Origin: Enterococcus_D entomosocium | GTDB taxonomy: Bacteria > Bacillota > Bacilli > Lactobacillales > Enterococcaceae | Assembly: GCF_030441895.1 (NCBI RefSeq) | Contig: NZ_JARJAS010000003.1 | Direction: 5' to 3' (one strand) | DNA length: 64,000 bases | Part shown: one piece after another, positions 26,167-35,556 of the stretch | Layout of the letters: every line of letters starts with the position of its first letter | How positions within the stretch are numbered: position 1 is the first letter of the stretch | Notes under the pieces: model-generated | Seen by the model: the letters and a program-made list of their open reading frames with translations, nothing else | Databases searched by the model: none | What the model was told of the DNA's origin: nothing | Program-made: the position numbers and the translations under genes

Positions 26167-27697
26167 CTTAACCTTTTTAAAAGCTAAAGGATTGGTACGG
26201 TACTATTTCAGCAGACCGCTTTCTGCTATCATCCTAATCATTGCATTGTTTTTTTTGCTCTTTCCGGTTGCCGGCATCTTTTTTTCTGGTCAAGAGAACT
26301 TCATGTCCATCCAGCAAATCGCCATCACCAATCTGAGCGTCTCAGCAATTGCGTCAGGCTTTCTGATAATCAGTTTATTTTCAAAGAAGCAAGCACTCTT
26401 TTATCAAGTAGATGCACATTTCCTATTTATCGGACCCTATTCGACTAAACAGATCCTTGGTTATGCGATTCTCTTTAGCCTCTCCCAAAGTGTGACAGTT
26501 GCATTAGGAATAATTTTCTTCCTTTGCGTGATTTTAGGACAACTGTTTTCACTTTCTTTTGTCTATCTTCTCTACTTGTTTTGGAGTACGCTCTTGTTCT
26601 TCTTTTTTTGGGAATTGGTTACAGGAATTTGGTACATCAATGAATTGATTCGCGAAAGAAAAACGTATTATCGCCTATTGTTAGCATCAGCTGCGTTACT
26701 TGGTATCTTAGGCTTTGTTGGCTTCAACTACTTTACAACGAATCATTTATTAGAAGCGCTTCTTTCTCTGACGAACCAGCCCTTCTTTTATTTTGTTCCA
26801 ATCATTGGTTGGGGGAAATGGCTGATGGATGGCTACTCCAGTCAAAGTCTCTCCCACCTTCTTCTTAGCAATGGTTTTTATCTTTTGAGCTGTCTGTTGT
26901 TAAGCGTGCGTTTATGTACACTCAAAGGCTATTTCTTTGAACAAGCGATTCAGGATTCTGAAGAAGCGAGCGAAATGCTGCAAGAGGCGCTGGAAGGAAA
27001 AACACACGACTCAACGAAGGTCAGTGATGCTTCTGTTTCTTATCGTAAATTAGCAGGCGCTTCATTATCGAAACATATTCTATTGATGAAGAAGAAAAAA
27101 AGAATCCTTTCAACCAACGAACGGATGACTTTAGGTTCCTTACTCCTCCTTACATTTGTTTTCAAAGATATTTATGCGATGGCAGGAATTATTTGGCTTA
27201 CATTGCTTAGTTTAGTCAAGGATACCGGCGTAGAAGAAGAAATGAAAAATATCTATATTTATATGATTCCAGATTCTTCTGCCAAAAAGTTATTCTATAC
27301 CATGCTGATCCCTTTTCTAAAGGCTGGAATGATCATTGTTCTACCGCTTGTTTCGCTATTAATCTTTTTCGATCCTTCATTCTTCTTATGGCTAAATGTT
27401 ACGCTTGTCTTGTTCTCTTTTTTGCTAGTCTTTTTTGTAGGCAATCTGCTTTCACTTCGTTGGTTGAAAGACCGTAACAATCTTTTAACACAAAGCCTGA
27501 TCCGCTATCTAGTAATGCTTGCGGCGTGCGTGCCCCTTGTACTGATTATAGGAGGGATGTATTTCCTTCATCCAGAATTACTGAGAAATATCGGTTTGCT
27601 TGCCAGTATTGTTACCATCTGTAATTTGCTAATAGCAAGTATTGGTGGCTATTTCTGTTTGGATCTACTTAATGGCAATGGGCTTTATTCGGAATAA
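26141..27697 (+). CDS. ABC exporter permease, about 520 residues
   Basis: About 518 residues from the TTG at 26141, which follows GGAGG with a five-base gap; ATG at 26150 is the alternative, and a TTG at 26123 is too early for this ribosome site. The protein has about 12 membrane segments with a central hydrophilic loop (about 260-320) rich in acid residues. It resembles the large putative ABC exporter permeases of Firmicutes (PF16962-like). It overlaps and partners the ATPase. Substrate unknown. Confidence 0.85.
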   Translation: MKQMKSLINLTFLKAKGLVRYYFSRPLSAIILIIALFFLLFPVAGIFFSGQENFMSIQQIAITNLSVSAIASGFLIISLFSKKQALFYQVDAHFLFIGPYSTKQILGYAILFSLSQSVTVALGIIFFLCVILGQLFSLSFVYLLYLFWSTLLFFFFWELVTGIWYINELIRERKTYYRLLLASAALLGILGFVGFNYFTTNHLLEALLSLTNQPFFYFVPIIGWGKWLMDGYSSQSLSHLLLSNGFYLLSCLLLSVRLCTLKGYFFEQAIQDSEEASEMLQEALEGKTHDSTKVSDASVSYRKLAGASLSKHILLMKKKKRILSTNERMTLGSLLLLTFVFKDIYAMAGIIWLTLLSLVKDTGVEEEMKNIYIYMIPDSSAKKLFYTMLIPFLKAGMIIVLPLVSLLIFFDPSFFLWLNVTLVLFSFLLVFFVGNLLSLRWLKDRNNLLTQSLIRYLVMLAACVPLVLIIGGMYFLHPELLRNIGLLASIVTICNLLIASIGGYFCLDLLNGNGLYSE

Positions 27698-27741
27698 CAT
27701 ACGTGATAATATAATTTACTCGACATCTTATCTACAACAAA

Positions 27742-27775
27742 AAAACCGCTGGAAAATATGCTTTCCAGCGGTTTT
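27742..27775. terminator. Bidirectional terminator
   Basis: AAAACCGCTGGAAA pairs exactly with TTTCCAGCGGTTTT around a six-base loop, between the convergent permease and fba genes. Confidence 0.95.
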
Positions 27776-27789
27776 CGTTCATTATAAGA

Positions 27790-28659
27790 TTAAGCTTTAC
27801 CAGCTGAACCGAACCAGTCGATGTGTTCTTCTGCATCTTTAACGATTGCAGCAACACCTGGTGCTAATAATTTACGAGGGTCGAATCCTTTGCCTTCTTT
27901 ATCTTTGCCAGCTTCGATGTATTCACGAGTTGCTTTAGCAAATGATAATTGGAATTCAGTATTTACGTTTACTTTAGAAACACCCATTGAGATTGCTTTT
28001 TCGATTTGGTCTTGAGGAATACCAGAACCACCGTGTAATACTAATGGTACATCAGAACCTACTGCATCAGCGATTGCTTGTAAGTGGTCAAAAGCAAGGC
28101 CTTTCCAGTTTTCAGGGTATTGACCGTGAATGTTACCAATTCCGCAAGCTAGGTAATCAATACCAGTTGCAACCATTTGTTTACATTCTTCGATGTCAGC
28201 TAATTCGCCAGAACCGATGATTCCATCTTCTTCTCCGCCGATTGAACCAACTTCACACTCAACAGAAACGCCTTTTGCGTGTGCTTTTTCGACAACTTCT
28301 TTAGCCAATTTCAAGTTTTCTTCAAATGGTAAGTGAGAGCCATCAAACATAACAGAAGTGTAACCAACTTCGATACATTCCATTGCTGCATCGTAATCAC
28401 CATGGTCTAAGTGGATTGCAACTGGAACAGTGATGTTCATTGAATCAACCAAGTTTGTAACGATGTCTTTAGCAACTTTGTATCCGCCCATATATTTGGC
28501 AGCACCCATTGAAGTTTGGATTAGAACTGGCGCTTTTTTCGCTTCAGCAGCTTTTAAAATCGCTTGTGTCCATTCTAAGTTGTTTGTGTTGAATCCGCCG
28601 ACTGCATATCCGCCTTGACGAGCAGCTTTTAAGAATTCAGCTCCTGATACTACTGGCAT
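27790..28659 (-). CDS. fba: Fructose-bisphosphate aldolase, class II
   Basis: 289 residues. The zinc-dependent aldolase splits fructose 1,6-bisphosphate into dihydroxyacetone phosphate and glyceraldehyde 3-phosphate in glycolysis. Metal and catalytic motifs are visible: HLDHGDYDAAMECI, the acidic loop CEVGSIGGEEDG, and HGGSGIP. Codon use looks strongly biased, as in a highly expressed gene. TAGGAGGAA precedes the ATG. Confidence 0.98.
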   Translation of the reverse strand: MPVVSGAEFLKAARQGGYAVGGFNTNNLEWTQAILKAAEAKKAPVLIQTSMGAAKYMGGYKVAKDIVTNLVDSMNITVPVAIHLDHGDYDAAMECIEVGYTSVMFDGSHLPFEENLKLAKEVVEKAHAKGVSVECEVGSIGGEEDGIIGSGELADIEECKQMVATGIDYLACGIGNIHGQYPENWKGLAFDHLQAIADAVGSDVPLVLHGGSGIPQDQIEKAISMGVSKVNVNTEFQLSFAKATREYIEAGKDKEGKGFDPRKLLAPGVAAIVKDAEEHIDWFGSAGKA

Positions 28660-29027
28660 AAAAAATTCCTCCTAAGTTTTGAAAAACTTTATTTGTTAAG
28701 CAATGCTTAACCGACAATGCTATTTTAGCAAAGATTTGCGGTATTTGCTACTAAAAAGAGGAATTTCTCTTTTCAAAAAAAGATTGCACAAATATAAAAA
28801 TCCAGCATTTTCATCATCTTTTCTGAAAGTCTACGATTCTGTAAGGTTTTTCTCTTCTGTCTACGGTCGTTAGATAACAAATCGGCATGTGAAAATTCGA
28901 GAAAAATTTCACATATTTTTTCGTTATTTTATCATAATCTTCCAGCAAATCCTTTCCTCTTCTCTTTTGAGCATAAGAATAGCCTTGTGAAAGCGGCTAT
29001 ATTATTATGTAAAAAAGGAGGGATAAA
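28660..29027. promoter_or_regulatory. Divergent leader of fba and lipoprotein gene
   Basis: The fba side has an extended -10 (TGCTAAAAT on the minus strand) and a leader hairpin GTTAAGC-AAT-GCTTAAC at 28695-28711. The lipoprotein side has a cre-like stretch TGAAAGCGGCTATA at 28987-29000 that matches the consensus only partly. No small gene was seen. Confidence 0.5.
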
Positions 29028-29483
29028 ATGAAAAAAGCGCTTATTGGATTTTTGGCAGTCATCGGAGTTCTTTTCTTGGCAAGCTGTAGCTCGGGGGCCA
29101 AGGAAGAAACCAAAACATTCACAATGGATCAAAATGGGGTTTCGATGGAACTGGTCTTCACTTATGAAGGCGATAAAGTAAAAACTCAGACTGCGAACAA
29201 TGTCATGCCTTATTCAGCGATCGGGGTAACGACTAAAGAAGAAGCACAAACCGTGCTTGATCCGATCGCTAAGAAGTATCAGCAAGTCAAAGGGTTGGAC
29301 TATTCCCTCGACTATACAGATAGTGAAGCGACTGAATCCTTGACCATCAATTATGATGAGTTGGATTATGATTCAGCGAAACAATTGCCTGGGGTTAGTT
29401 TCGAAGGAAACACTGAAAATGGGATCAGCATGGAACGTACAGAGGAAATGCTCTTGGATCAAGGGTATAAATTAAAAGAATAA
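29028..29483 (+). CDS. YehR-like lipoprotein (DUF1307)
   Basis: 151 residues with a signal peptide and lipobox LASC (C20), so it is anchored on the outer face of the membrane. The remainder resembles the DUF1307/YehR family, small lipoproteins found in enteric bacteria and Firmicutes, function unknown. AAGGAGG precedes the ATG. It is monocistronic, with a terminator downstream. Confidence 0.85.
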   Translation: MKKALIGFLAVIGVLFLASCSSGAKEETKTFTMDQNGVSMELVFTYEGDKVKTQTANNVMPYSAIGVTTKEEAQTVLDPIAKKYQQVKGLDYSLDYTDSEATESLTINYDELDYDSAKQLPGVSFEGNTENGISMERTEEMLLDQGYKLKE

Positions 29484-29571
29484 TCCTCTCTATGCACCAG
29501 CAAATCAACATGGGTTTCCCGCTGGCGGATTTCATTCGAACTGTTAGCGAAAAAAATAATGCATCAGCCAG

Positions 29572-29602
29572 AAACTTCCGGTCGCTTTGACGGAAGTTTT
29601 TT
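29572..29602 (+). terminator. Terminator of lipoprotein gene
   Basis: AAACTTCCG pairs with CGGAAGTTT and is followed by a T-run. Confidence 0.88.
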
Positions 29603-29683
29603 TGTGTGCAAAAAGGGATAGCTTCTACCAACGCTCAAGCAAGTTTCAACCTTTTACGGATTACTGGGATCGCACAACTCAAA

Positions 29684-29712
29684 AAAACTCCCCATCTTGA
29701 GATGAGGAGTTT
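29684..29712 (-). terminator. Terminator of pyrG
   Basis: On the minus strand AAACTCC and GGAGTTTTTTT enclose CATCT/AGATG, giving a stem with one mismatch and a good T-run, 37 bases after the pyrG stop. Confidence 0.9.
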
Positions 29713-29748
29713 CGCACATTCATTGCTTGATTTTGCCGCTAGCGATTA

Positions 29749-31356
29749 TTATGCTTGGCGGTTGTCTAATGAAGCTCCAACAAAGGCTTTGATCAAGCGT
29801 TGTGGGCGAGTTGGACGAGAAATCAATTCTGGGTGGAATTGGCAACCCACGAAGAATTTGTTTTCTGGGATCTCAACGATCTCAACCAAACGATTGTCTG
29901 GTGACACACCTGAGAAAACCATCCCGTTTGCTTCAAAGATTTCACGGTATTTGTTGTTGAATTCATAACGATGACGGTGACGTTCTTGAACAACTTCCTC
30001 CCCATCATAAGCTGCAGCTGTTTTGGTGCCTTTTTTCACTTTACATGGATACAAGCCTAAACGCAATGTTCCACCTAAGTTTTCGATGTTTTCTTGGTCA
30101 GCCATCAAGTCAATGATGTTGTTGGCTGTTTCAGGATCTGTTTCTGCGGAATTGGCATTTTCCAAGCCAACGACATTGCGGGCATATTCCACACAAGCCA
30201 TTTGCATCCCTAGACAAATCCCTAAGAATGGCACATCGTTTTCCCGAGCATATCGGATCGCTTCGATTTTTCCTTCAATCCCGCGATCACCGAATCCACC
30301 AGGAACAAGAATACCGTCTACTTCACCTAAGTAAGAATCCACGTTTTCTCGTGTGATTTCTTGGGCTTTGATCCAATCGATCTCGATGTCTGCATCAAAG
30401 GCAAAACCAGAATGTTTCAAGGCTTCGACAACTGATAGATAAGCATCTGGCAATTCCACATATTTTCCAACTAACGCGATGCGTACTTTTTTCTTCAAAT
30501 TCAGCACCTTTTCTTCCAATGCTTGCCATTCAGTCATGTCAGCAACTGGTGCAGTCAGTTTCAAATGATCACACACGATTTGATCCATGCCTTGCGCTTG
30601 CAGTGCCAATGGGATCGAATACAGGGTCTCAACGTCACGAGATTCGATCACGGCTTCTGGTGCCACGTCACAGAATTGTGCCAATTTGTTTTTTGTTGAT
30701 TGTCCTACAGGTTGTTCTGTCCGAACGACCAAGATATTTGGTTGAATCCCTAAGCCGCGCAGTTCCTTCACACTATGTTGGGTCGGCTTTGTTTTCATTT
30801 CGCCTGCTGCTTTCAAATAAGGAATCAGCGTCGTATGGATGTACATCACGTTGTCCGCACCTACGTCTGCCTTCATTTGACGCAAAGCTTCTAGAAACGG
30901 CAATGATTCAATATCCCCTACTGTTCCGCCGACTTCTGTGATGATCACATCTGAATCAGTCATTTTGGCTGCCCGCATGATTTTTTCTTTGATCTCGTTG
31001 GTGATGTGCGGGATCACTTGAACAGTCGCGCCTAAGTATTCTCCTTTACGCTCTTTCCGCAAAACTTCTGAATAGATTTTTCCAGTTGTTACATTTGAGT
31101 ATTTGTTCAAATTGATATCGATAAAGCGTTCATAGTGACCTAAGTCTAAGTCGGTCTCTGCTCCATCATCGGTTACGAATACTTCACCATGTTGATATGG
31201 GCTCATCGTTCCTGGATCGACGTTGATGTACGGATCGAATTTTTGAATGGTTACTTTCAAGCCACGATTTTTCAACAAACGTCCTAATGATGCTGCTACG
31301 ATCCCTTTACCAATAGAAGAAACCACACCGCCGGTTACAAAAATATATTTTGTCAT
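29749..31356 (-). CDS. pyrG: CTP synthase
   Basis: 535 residues. The N-terminal synthetase domain begins TKYIFVTGGVVSSIGKG and the C-terminal glutamine amidotransferase domain contains the nucleophile Cys in FLGICLGMQ and the His of CQFHPE. It converts UTP to CTP with glutamine nitrogen. The leader carries a CTP-sensing attenuator, described separately. Confidence 0.98.
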   Translation of the reverse strand: MTKYIFVTGGVVSSIGKGIVAASLGRLLKNRGLKVTIQKFDPYINVDPGTMSPYQHGEVFVTDDGAETDLDLGHYERFIDINLNKYSNVTTGKIYSEVLRKERKGEYLGATVQVIPHITNEIKEKIMRAAKMTDSDVIITEVGGTVGDIESLPFLEALRQMKADVGADNVMYIHTTLIPYLKAAGEMKTKPTQHSVKELRGLGIQPNILVVRTEQPVGQSTKNKLAQFCDVAPEAVIESRDVETLYSIPLALQAQGMDQIVCDHLKLTAPVADMTEWQALEEKVLNLKKKVRIALVGKYVELPDAYLSVVEALKHSGFAFDADIEIDWIKAQEITRENVDSYLGEVDGILVPGGFGDRGIEGKIEAIRYARENDVPFLGICLGMQMACVEYARNVVGLENANSAETDPETANNIIDLMADQENIENLGGTLRLGLYPCKVKKGTKTAAAYDGEEVVQERHRHRYEFNNKYREIFEANGMVFSGVSPDNRLVEIVEIPENKFFVGCQFHPELISRPTRPQRLIKAFVGASLDNRQA

Positions 31357-31413
31357 AAACTGAAAAACTCCTTTAATCTATTTTACAGGAAAAGCATTTA
31401 GAAAATAATAAAA

Positions 31414-31482
31414 GCTCCCTATCCATAAATGAATAGGGAGCGAAAATTCTAAATCACTTTCTGACTCTTGTAAAGAGTGCCC
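31414..31482 (-). promoter_or_regulatory. pyrG attenuator with GGGC start
   Basis: Transcription is predicted to start at GGGC (31482-31479 on the minus strand). Downstream, GCTCCCTAT and ATAGGGAGC (31414-31441) form a terminator followed by TTTTATTATTTT. This is the arrangement known for Bacillus pyrG: when CTP is scarce the polymerase adds extra G residues, and the G-tail pairs with the CUCCC strand and prevents termination. Confidence 0.85.
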
Positions 31483-31489
31483 AAACAGA

Positions 31490-31518
31490 ATGATACATTC
31501 TCACCTCACAAATGTCAA
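31490..31518 (-). promoter_or_regulatory. Promoter of pyrG
   Basis: Minus strand TTGACA (31513-31518), 17-base spacer, TATCAT (31490-31495), with GGGC seven bases on as the start. Confidence 0.9.
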
Positions 31519-31543
31519 GAAAACTTTATCTGATTTTTTCAGA

Positions 31544-31598
31544 AAAAACGGAGGTTTCCAAACGAAGCGCTTTACGCTTCGATGCAGCTGGTTCCTCC
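31544..31598 (-). terminator. Terminator upstream of pyrG promoter
   Basis: On the minus strand GGAGG...CCTCC encloses a CGAAGCG-TAAAG-CGCTTCG hairpin and ends in GTTTTTT. It lies about 280 bases after the galactanase stop and would insulate pyrG from readthrough. Confidence 0.65.
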
Positions 31599-31803
31599 TT
31601 TTTCACGCCGGCATTCTAAGGTTACTCTTTCTTAAACAACCTTCATGTTTTCTGCACAACTTTTTGCAATTTTTTCATTGCTTCTTACGAAATCGTTGAA
31701 CTCTCTTTGGCATAATACAAAGTGTAGATGAAGTCTGGCGCTTTACTCGTTTTGGTAAAAATGATCGGAACGTATTTCTGGTTATTTTTGGCAAAGACGA
31801 GGT

Positions 31804-31828
31804 GCAGGTTCGATTCCTGCCTTCTACG
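31804..31828 (+). other. tRNA T-arm-like sequence
   Basis: GCAGG-TTCGATT-CCTGC is a perfect tRNA T-stem and loop, followed by CTTCTACG in the place of an acceptor strand. No D-arm or anticodon arm can be fitted at normal spacing; GTAGATGAAG at 31724-31733 is a partial acceptor match but too far upstream. It may be a tRNA remnant, an old attachment site or a tRNA-like RNA. Confidence 0.4.
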
Positions 31829-31881
31829 CTAGTGATGCGGTTGAAAGAGGGATCTGAGAATCAATAGTAGTAATCCTTAGA

Positions 31882-33513
31882 CTATTGTTTCACCAATGAA
31901 ACAAAATCAACGTTCGTCCAAGCATTTTCTGAAGCCTTGCTGTAAACCCCGATTTCACAAACACCTGTTGTAATTGGAATGTCTTTGATTGTAATTTTTG
32001 TCCATTCACTTGTTTTATCAACCGCAGTATTTAGTTCCGCTCCACCATAATTTTTGATATATAACTGATTGGTATCAAACTCTCCCCCAGACATTACATA
32101 GGCACTCAATGTGTAAGTTCCATCGCTTATTCCACTAACATTTTGATAAGCTGATGCCTCGTAAGCTTGATCCTGCCAAAAAGTTAATTTGTAGTCTCCA
32201 AAAAAAGTCCCTGCTTCCGTTTTGATCGTACCTTCAGCTGTTCCTTGTTGAAACCACGTTTGCCAATCAGAAGGACTGGTCGTTGGTCCATCGCTCTCGA
32301 AACTTGCATTTTTAACCAGATTTGTTTGCGCCCCTGCTTGTTTAAACGCACGCAAGCTTGGCAAGGCGTTTCCAGCAAAATCAAACATCGCCTGGTTGTC
32401 CCATTCGTTTCCCATAGTAGATTGAACACCGAGATAATTCATACCTGCTTGTGTTGCCCAACTCACGTTTCCGTTGTACCAAAGAGGTTCCCAGTAAAAG
32501 AAGCCCGCCCCGCGATCATTCGGCACCGCTTGAATACGATCGGCCAGATCCAGCAAATACTCTGCTTGTCCTGTCGGTGTTGGTTCATATCCCCCCGCCG
32601 CTGCTTCGGCTTCGCCAAAAGCATTTGGCATAGTATCTGCATTCGCTATTGTATGCCCATAAGCTGTTTCAACTACGATCACTTCTTTGCCATACCGTTG
32701 GCTGATCGTATTCATATTGGTTTGAAGTTCATTCATTGAACCGTGCCAATACGGATAATACGATACTCCAATTAAATCAAATGACACTCCCCGACTGGTG
32801 ATTTCATCAAACCACCAAGTAAATGCTCCTGTATCGCCACCATCAGCTAAATGGAGCATTACTGGAGTTGTTTTAGGTTGAGTGTCTCGAACAGCTTGGA
32901 CACCAGACTTCAAAAAAGTAGCCAATCGATCAAACTCTCCCCCATCTTCTCCCCAAGACTTGCCATAAGGCCAGAGCATTCCACTATTCAGTTCATTGCC
33001 GATCTGAACCATATCAGGATAAACGTCTAGCTGCTTCATTTCCGACAGAACATTCTTTGTATAGTCATACAATGCCGTATTCATTTCTTCAAAGGTCAAA
33101 TCTTGCCACGCTTTAGGAACATTCTGTTTCCCAGGATCAACCCAAAAATCACTGTAATGGAAATCTAGCAACACTTTGAGTCCAAGACTTTTTGCTCGTT
33201 TTGCAAGGGCAATCGTCGTTTCCAGATCATTTGTCCCTGCCCCATAACTTTCTCCGTTACTATTATAAGGATCCTGCCACAAACGCAGTCGAACATAGTT
33301 GACACCATTATTTTTTAGAATCTCTAAGGCATCTTTTGAAAAACCATCTTCATAATATTTTGCACCAGATTTTTCCATATCTGACAGGATTGAAATATCT
33401 GCTCCGCGAATAAATTCGCTGGCAGATACTTCAACTGTTTTTGAAACAGCCCCCAAAGTCCCTATCACAGCTGCAAATAAAGCGGCTTTACGCAACCAAG
33501 CTCCCTTTTTCAT
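31882..33513 (-). CDS. Secreted endo-beta-1,4-galactanase, GH53
   Basis: 543 residues. A signal peptide (MKKGAWLRKAALFAAVIGTL, cut near residue 32) exports it. The GH53 barrel spans about 33-395 with acid/base E174 (QIGNELNSG) and nucleophile E282 (VVETAYGH). Residues about 400-543 form a carbohydrate-binding module beginning NLVKNASFESDG, similar to galactan-binding CBM61. No LPxTG or membrane anchor is seen. It cuts pectic galactan into galacto-oligosaccharides, which the LacE/LacF system next to it would import. It is the last gene of the operon. Confidence 0.93.
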   Translation of the reverse strand: MKKGAWLRKAALFAAVIGTLGAVSKTVEVSASEFIRGADISILSDMEKSGAKYYEDGFSKDALEILKNNGVNYVRLRLWQDPYNSNGESYGAGTNDLETTIALAKRAKSLGLKVLLDFHYSDFWVDPGKQNVPKAWQDLTFEEMNTALYDYTKNVLSEMKQLDVYPDMVQIGNELNSGMLWPYGKSWGEDGGEFDRLATFLKSGVQAVRDTQPKTTPVMLHLADGGDTGAFTWWFDEITSRGVSFDLIGVSYYPYWHGSMNELQTNMNTISQRYGKEVIVVETAYGHTIANADTMPNAFGEAEAAAGGYEPTPTGQAEYLLDLADRIQAVPNDRGAGFFYWEPLWYNGNVSWATQAGMNYLGVQSTMGNEWDNQAMFDFAGNALPSLRAFKQAGAQTNLVKNASFESDGPTTSPSDWQTWFQQGTAEGTIKTEAGTFFGDYKLTFWQDQAYEASAYQNVSGISDGTYTLSAYVMSGGEFDTNQLYIKNYGGAELNTAVDKTSEWTKITIKDIPITTGVCEIGVYSKASENAWTNVDFVSLVKQ

Positions 33514-33528
33514 TAATTTGCTCCTCCT

Positions 33529-35202
33529 TTATTGAAATTGGCTCAGAATAAATTGAACGGCTTTTTCAGGATCTCTCGTTAATCCGATATATTCTGCTCC
33601 TTTTGTCGCAACCAGCTTGATTCCTAAGCGATCGGTATCTTCTTTGATATCATCATAGTAAGAATTGACTTGCGGTGCTAAGACCACCATATCAAAATCC
33701 TGTAGCATTTCGTAATGAGAACCATAAGCACCCGCCATTGCACTGATCGGTGCTTTCGATTCCGATGCGCCTTCTTTTAAAGCATTAGCTAACATCGCAC
33801 TTGTCCCTGCTCCAGCACAAAGTACCAACACATTGATTTCTTTATTTGCATCGTTGATAACTTGGCTCGCTGCCACAGGTACTTCCTCAGGAATAGTGGC
33901 AGAAGCACCTTCCTCAGTTGCGATCACTTCTGCTTTTTGTGCTTCTTGCTCTACTAAGACAGCATCGTATGCTTTACAAAATGGCAGATAGATCAGGAAG
34001 TCAACGACGATTAGAACCGCTGCTAAAACAAAGGCTAATACCCCCATGCCCGTTCCTAGAACCAAACCGATTGGTGCCGGAGTTGCCCAAGGTAAAACGT
34101 ACATAAAACTGTTCATGCCTAGCACATCGACAAAAAACTTAAACAAGCAAACGTTTACAACAGGTGTTAACAAAAACGGAATGAAAAAATAAGGATTCAA
34201 AATCATGGGTGCTGCAAACAACAATGGTTCATTGACAGCAAAACTTACTGGAATAAAGGAAGCTTTCCCGACTGCCTTCAATTGTTTAGACTTTGCAAAG
34301 AGTAGGAAGATAAAAGGAACGACCAATGTTGCCCCAGTTCCTCCCATAGTTCCTACAAAATTCCCTAAACCCACTGTCAGTACTTTAGAAGCTTGTTCAC
34401 CGGAATTGAACAATTGCAGATTGGTTTCCACATTGGCATAGATAATTGCCGCAATTGCCGGCTCCACAATCGACGGTCCGTGAACACCGACAAACCAAAA
34501 TAGCGCCATCGCTCCCCAGATAATAGCGATTCCTAAATAACCGTCGGCTGCTGTGAATAATGGCTGCAGGACAGTAATGATTGCTTCTGCAAATGAGATT
34601 TGGAAAATTTGCCGAATACCTAAATCAATTAAAACGGCCGCAAATACTGAAAAAGAGAATGGAAAAATATCTCGGAAGGTTTGTGAAATCGTTCCAGGAA
34701 CTTCTTTAGGCATTTTAATAGTAATATCTTTCAGTACACAAAACTTATATAAATTAACTGTTAAAAATGCAGCGACAAAGGAAGCCAGTAATCCCTTTGT
34801 CCCCATGTATTCCGTTGAAAATCCACCTTCAATTGGAGAGACACTTAGCAACAGGAAACTTACCACAGAGGCCAGCATCACAGAGGTAGTGTTGATCACT
34901 TTGTTTTTCGGTAAGCGGCGATTCATCGAATCAGCCAAGCAGCGAGCAGTGGTTGCTGAAACAAGTAACCCTACAACCCCCATCGAATAATTATAGACTT
35001 TCCATAACCAAGTGGAGACAGCTTCAGGCCATTGATAACCAAAAATCTCAGGAACCGCAGCAATCAAAATGAATATGCTTGAGAATAAAATAGCCGGCAT
35101 CGCTGTTAAAAATCCGTCACGAACGGCTCCCAGATAACTATTGCGTGAGATTTTTTCAAAAAACGGTTTTCCTTTTTCGATTTGTTTAATGATTCCATCC
35201 AT
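33529..35202 (-). CDS. PTS lactose-type transporter subunit IICB
   Basis: 557 residues: a lactose/cellobiose-family IIC membrane domain (about 1-420), an Ala/Glu-rich linker, and a IIB domain with phosphocysteine C462 in VLVLCAGAGTSAML. It imports and phosphorylates a beta-galactoside. In this operon, with a secreted galactanase, galactobiose or a galacto-oligosaccharide is more likely than lactose alone. LacE-type protein. Confidence 0.93.
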   Translation of the reverse strand: MDGIIKQIEKGKPFFEKISRNSYLGAVRDGFLTAMPAILFSSIFILIAAVPEIFGYQWPEAVSTWLWKVYNYSMGVVGLLVSATTARCLADSMNRRLPKNKVINTTSVMLASVVSFLLLSVSPIEGGFSTEYMGTKGLLASFVAAFLTVNLYKFCVLKDITIKMPKEVPGTISQTFRDIFPFSFSVFAAVLIDLGIRQIFQISFAEAIITVLQPLFTAADGYLGIAIIWGAMALFWFVGVHGPSIVEPAIAAIIYANVETNLQLFNSGEQASKVLTVGLGNFVGTMGGTGATLVVPFIFLLFAKSKQLKAVGKASFIPVSFAVNEPLLFAAPMILNPYFFIPFLLTPVVNVCLFKFFVDVLGMNSFMYVLPWATPAPIGLVLGTGMGVLAFVLAAVLIVVDFLIYLPFCKAYDAVLVEQEAQKAEVIATEEGASATIPEEVPVAASQVINDANKEINVLVLCAGAGTSAMLANALKEGASESKAPISAMAGAYGSHYEMLQDFDMVVLAPQVNSYYDDIKEDTDRLGIKLVATKGAEYIGLTRDPEKAVQFILSQFQ

Positions 35203-35214
35203 AGCGTTCTTCTC

Positions 35215-35532
35215 CTATTCTTGATTCTGCTTGTACAGTGCAATAAAGTCTTGAATCAGATCCCTCAGCAACAAAGTGGTCATTAAATGGTCCTGTCCAT
35301 GGATAAAAATGAATCCCATCTCCATCTCTTTCCCCGATGCTTCTTCCGCTAAAATTTTTGTTTGCGAATTGTGTGCAAGGGTTAAATTTTCGTCGGCTTC
35401 TTTCAGTGCTGAATCAACATGCTCAAAGTTCCCTTGTCTTACTTCTTTCAATAATTTCAATAATGTACTGCGAGCGTCCCCTGAATAAGCAACGATCTCA
35501 AAACCAAGCATTTGTAATTCCTCTTTATTCAT
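35215..35532 (-). CDS. PTS lactose-type EIIA
   Basis: 105 residues from the ATG at 35532, which has GGAGGAAG in front; an upstream in-frame ATG lies inside that ribosome site. The length equals LacF. Phospho-histidine H78 and H82 lie in FIHGQDHLM. It passes phosphate from HPr to the IICB protein 12 bases downstream. Confidence 0.93.
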   Translation of the reverse strand: MNKEELQMLGFEIVAYSGDARSTLLKLLKEVRQGNFEHVDSALKEADENLTLAHNSQTKILAEEASGKEMEMGFIFIHGQDHLMTTLLLRDLIQDFIALYKQNQE

Positions 35533-35556
35533 CTTTTCTTCCTCCATTATTACTTA

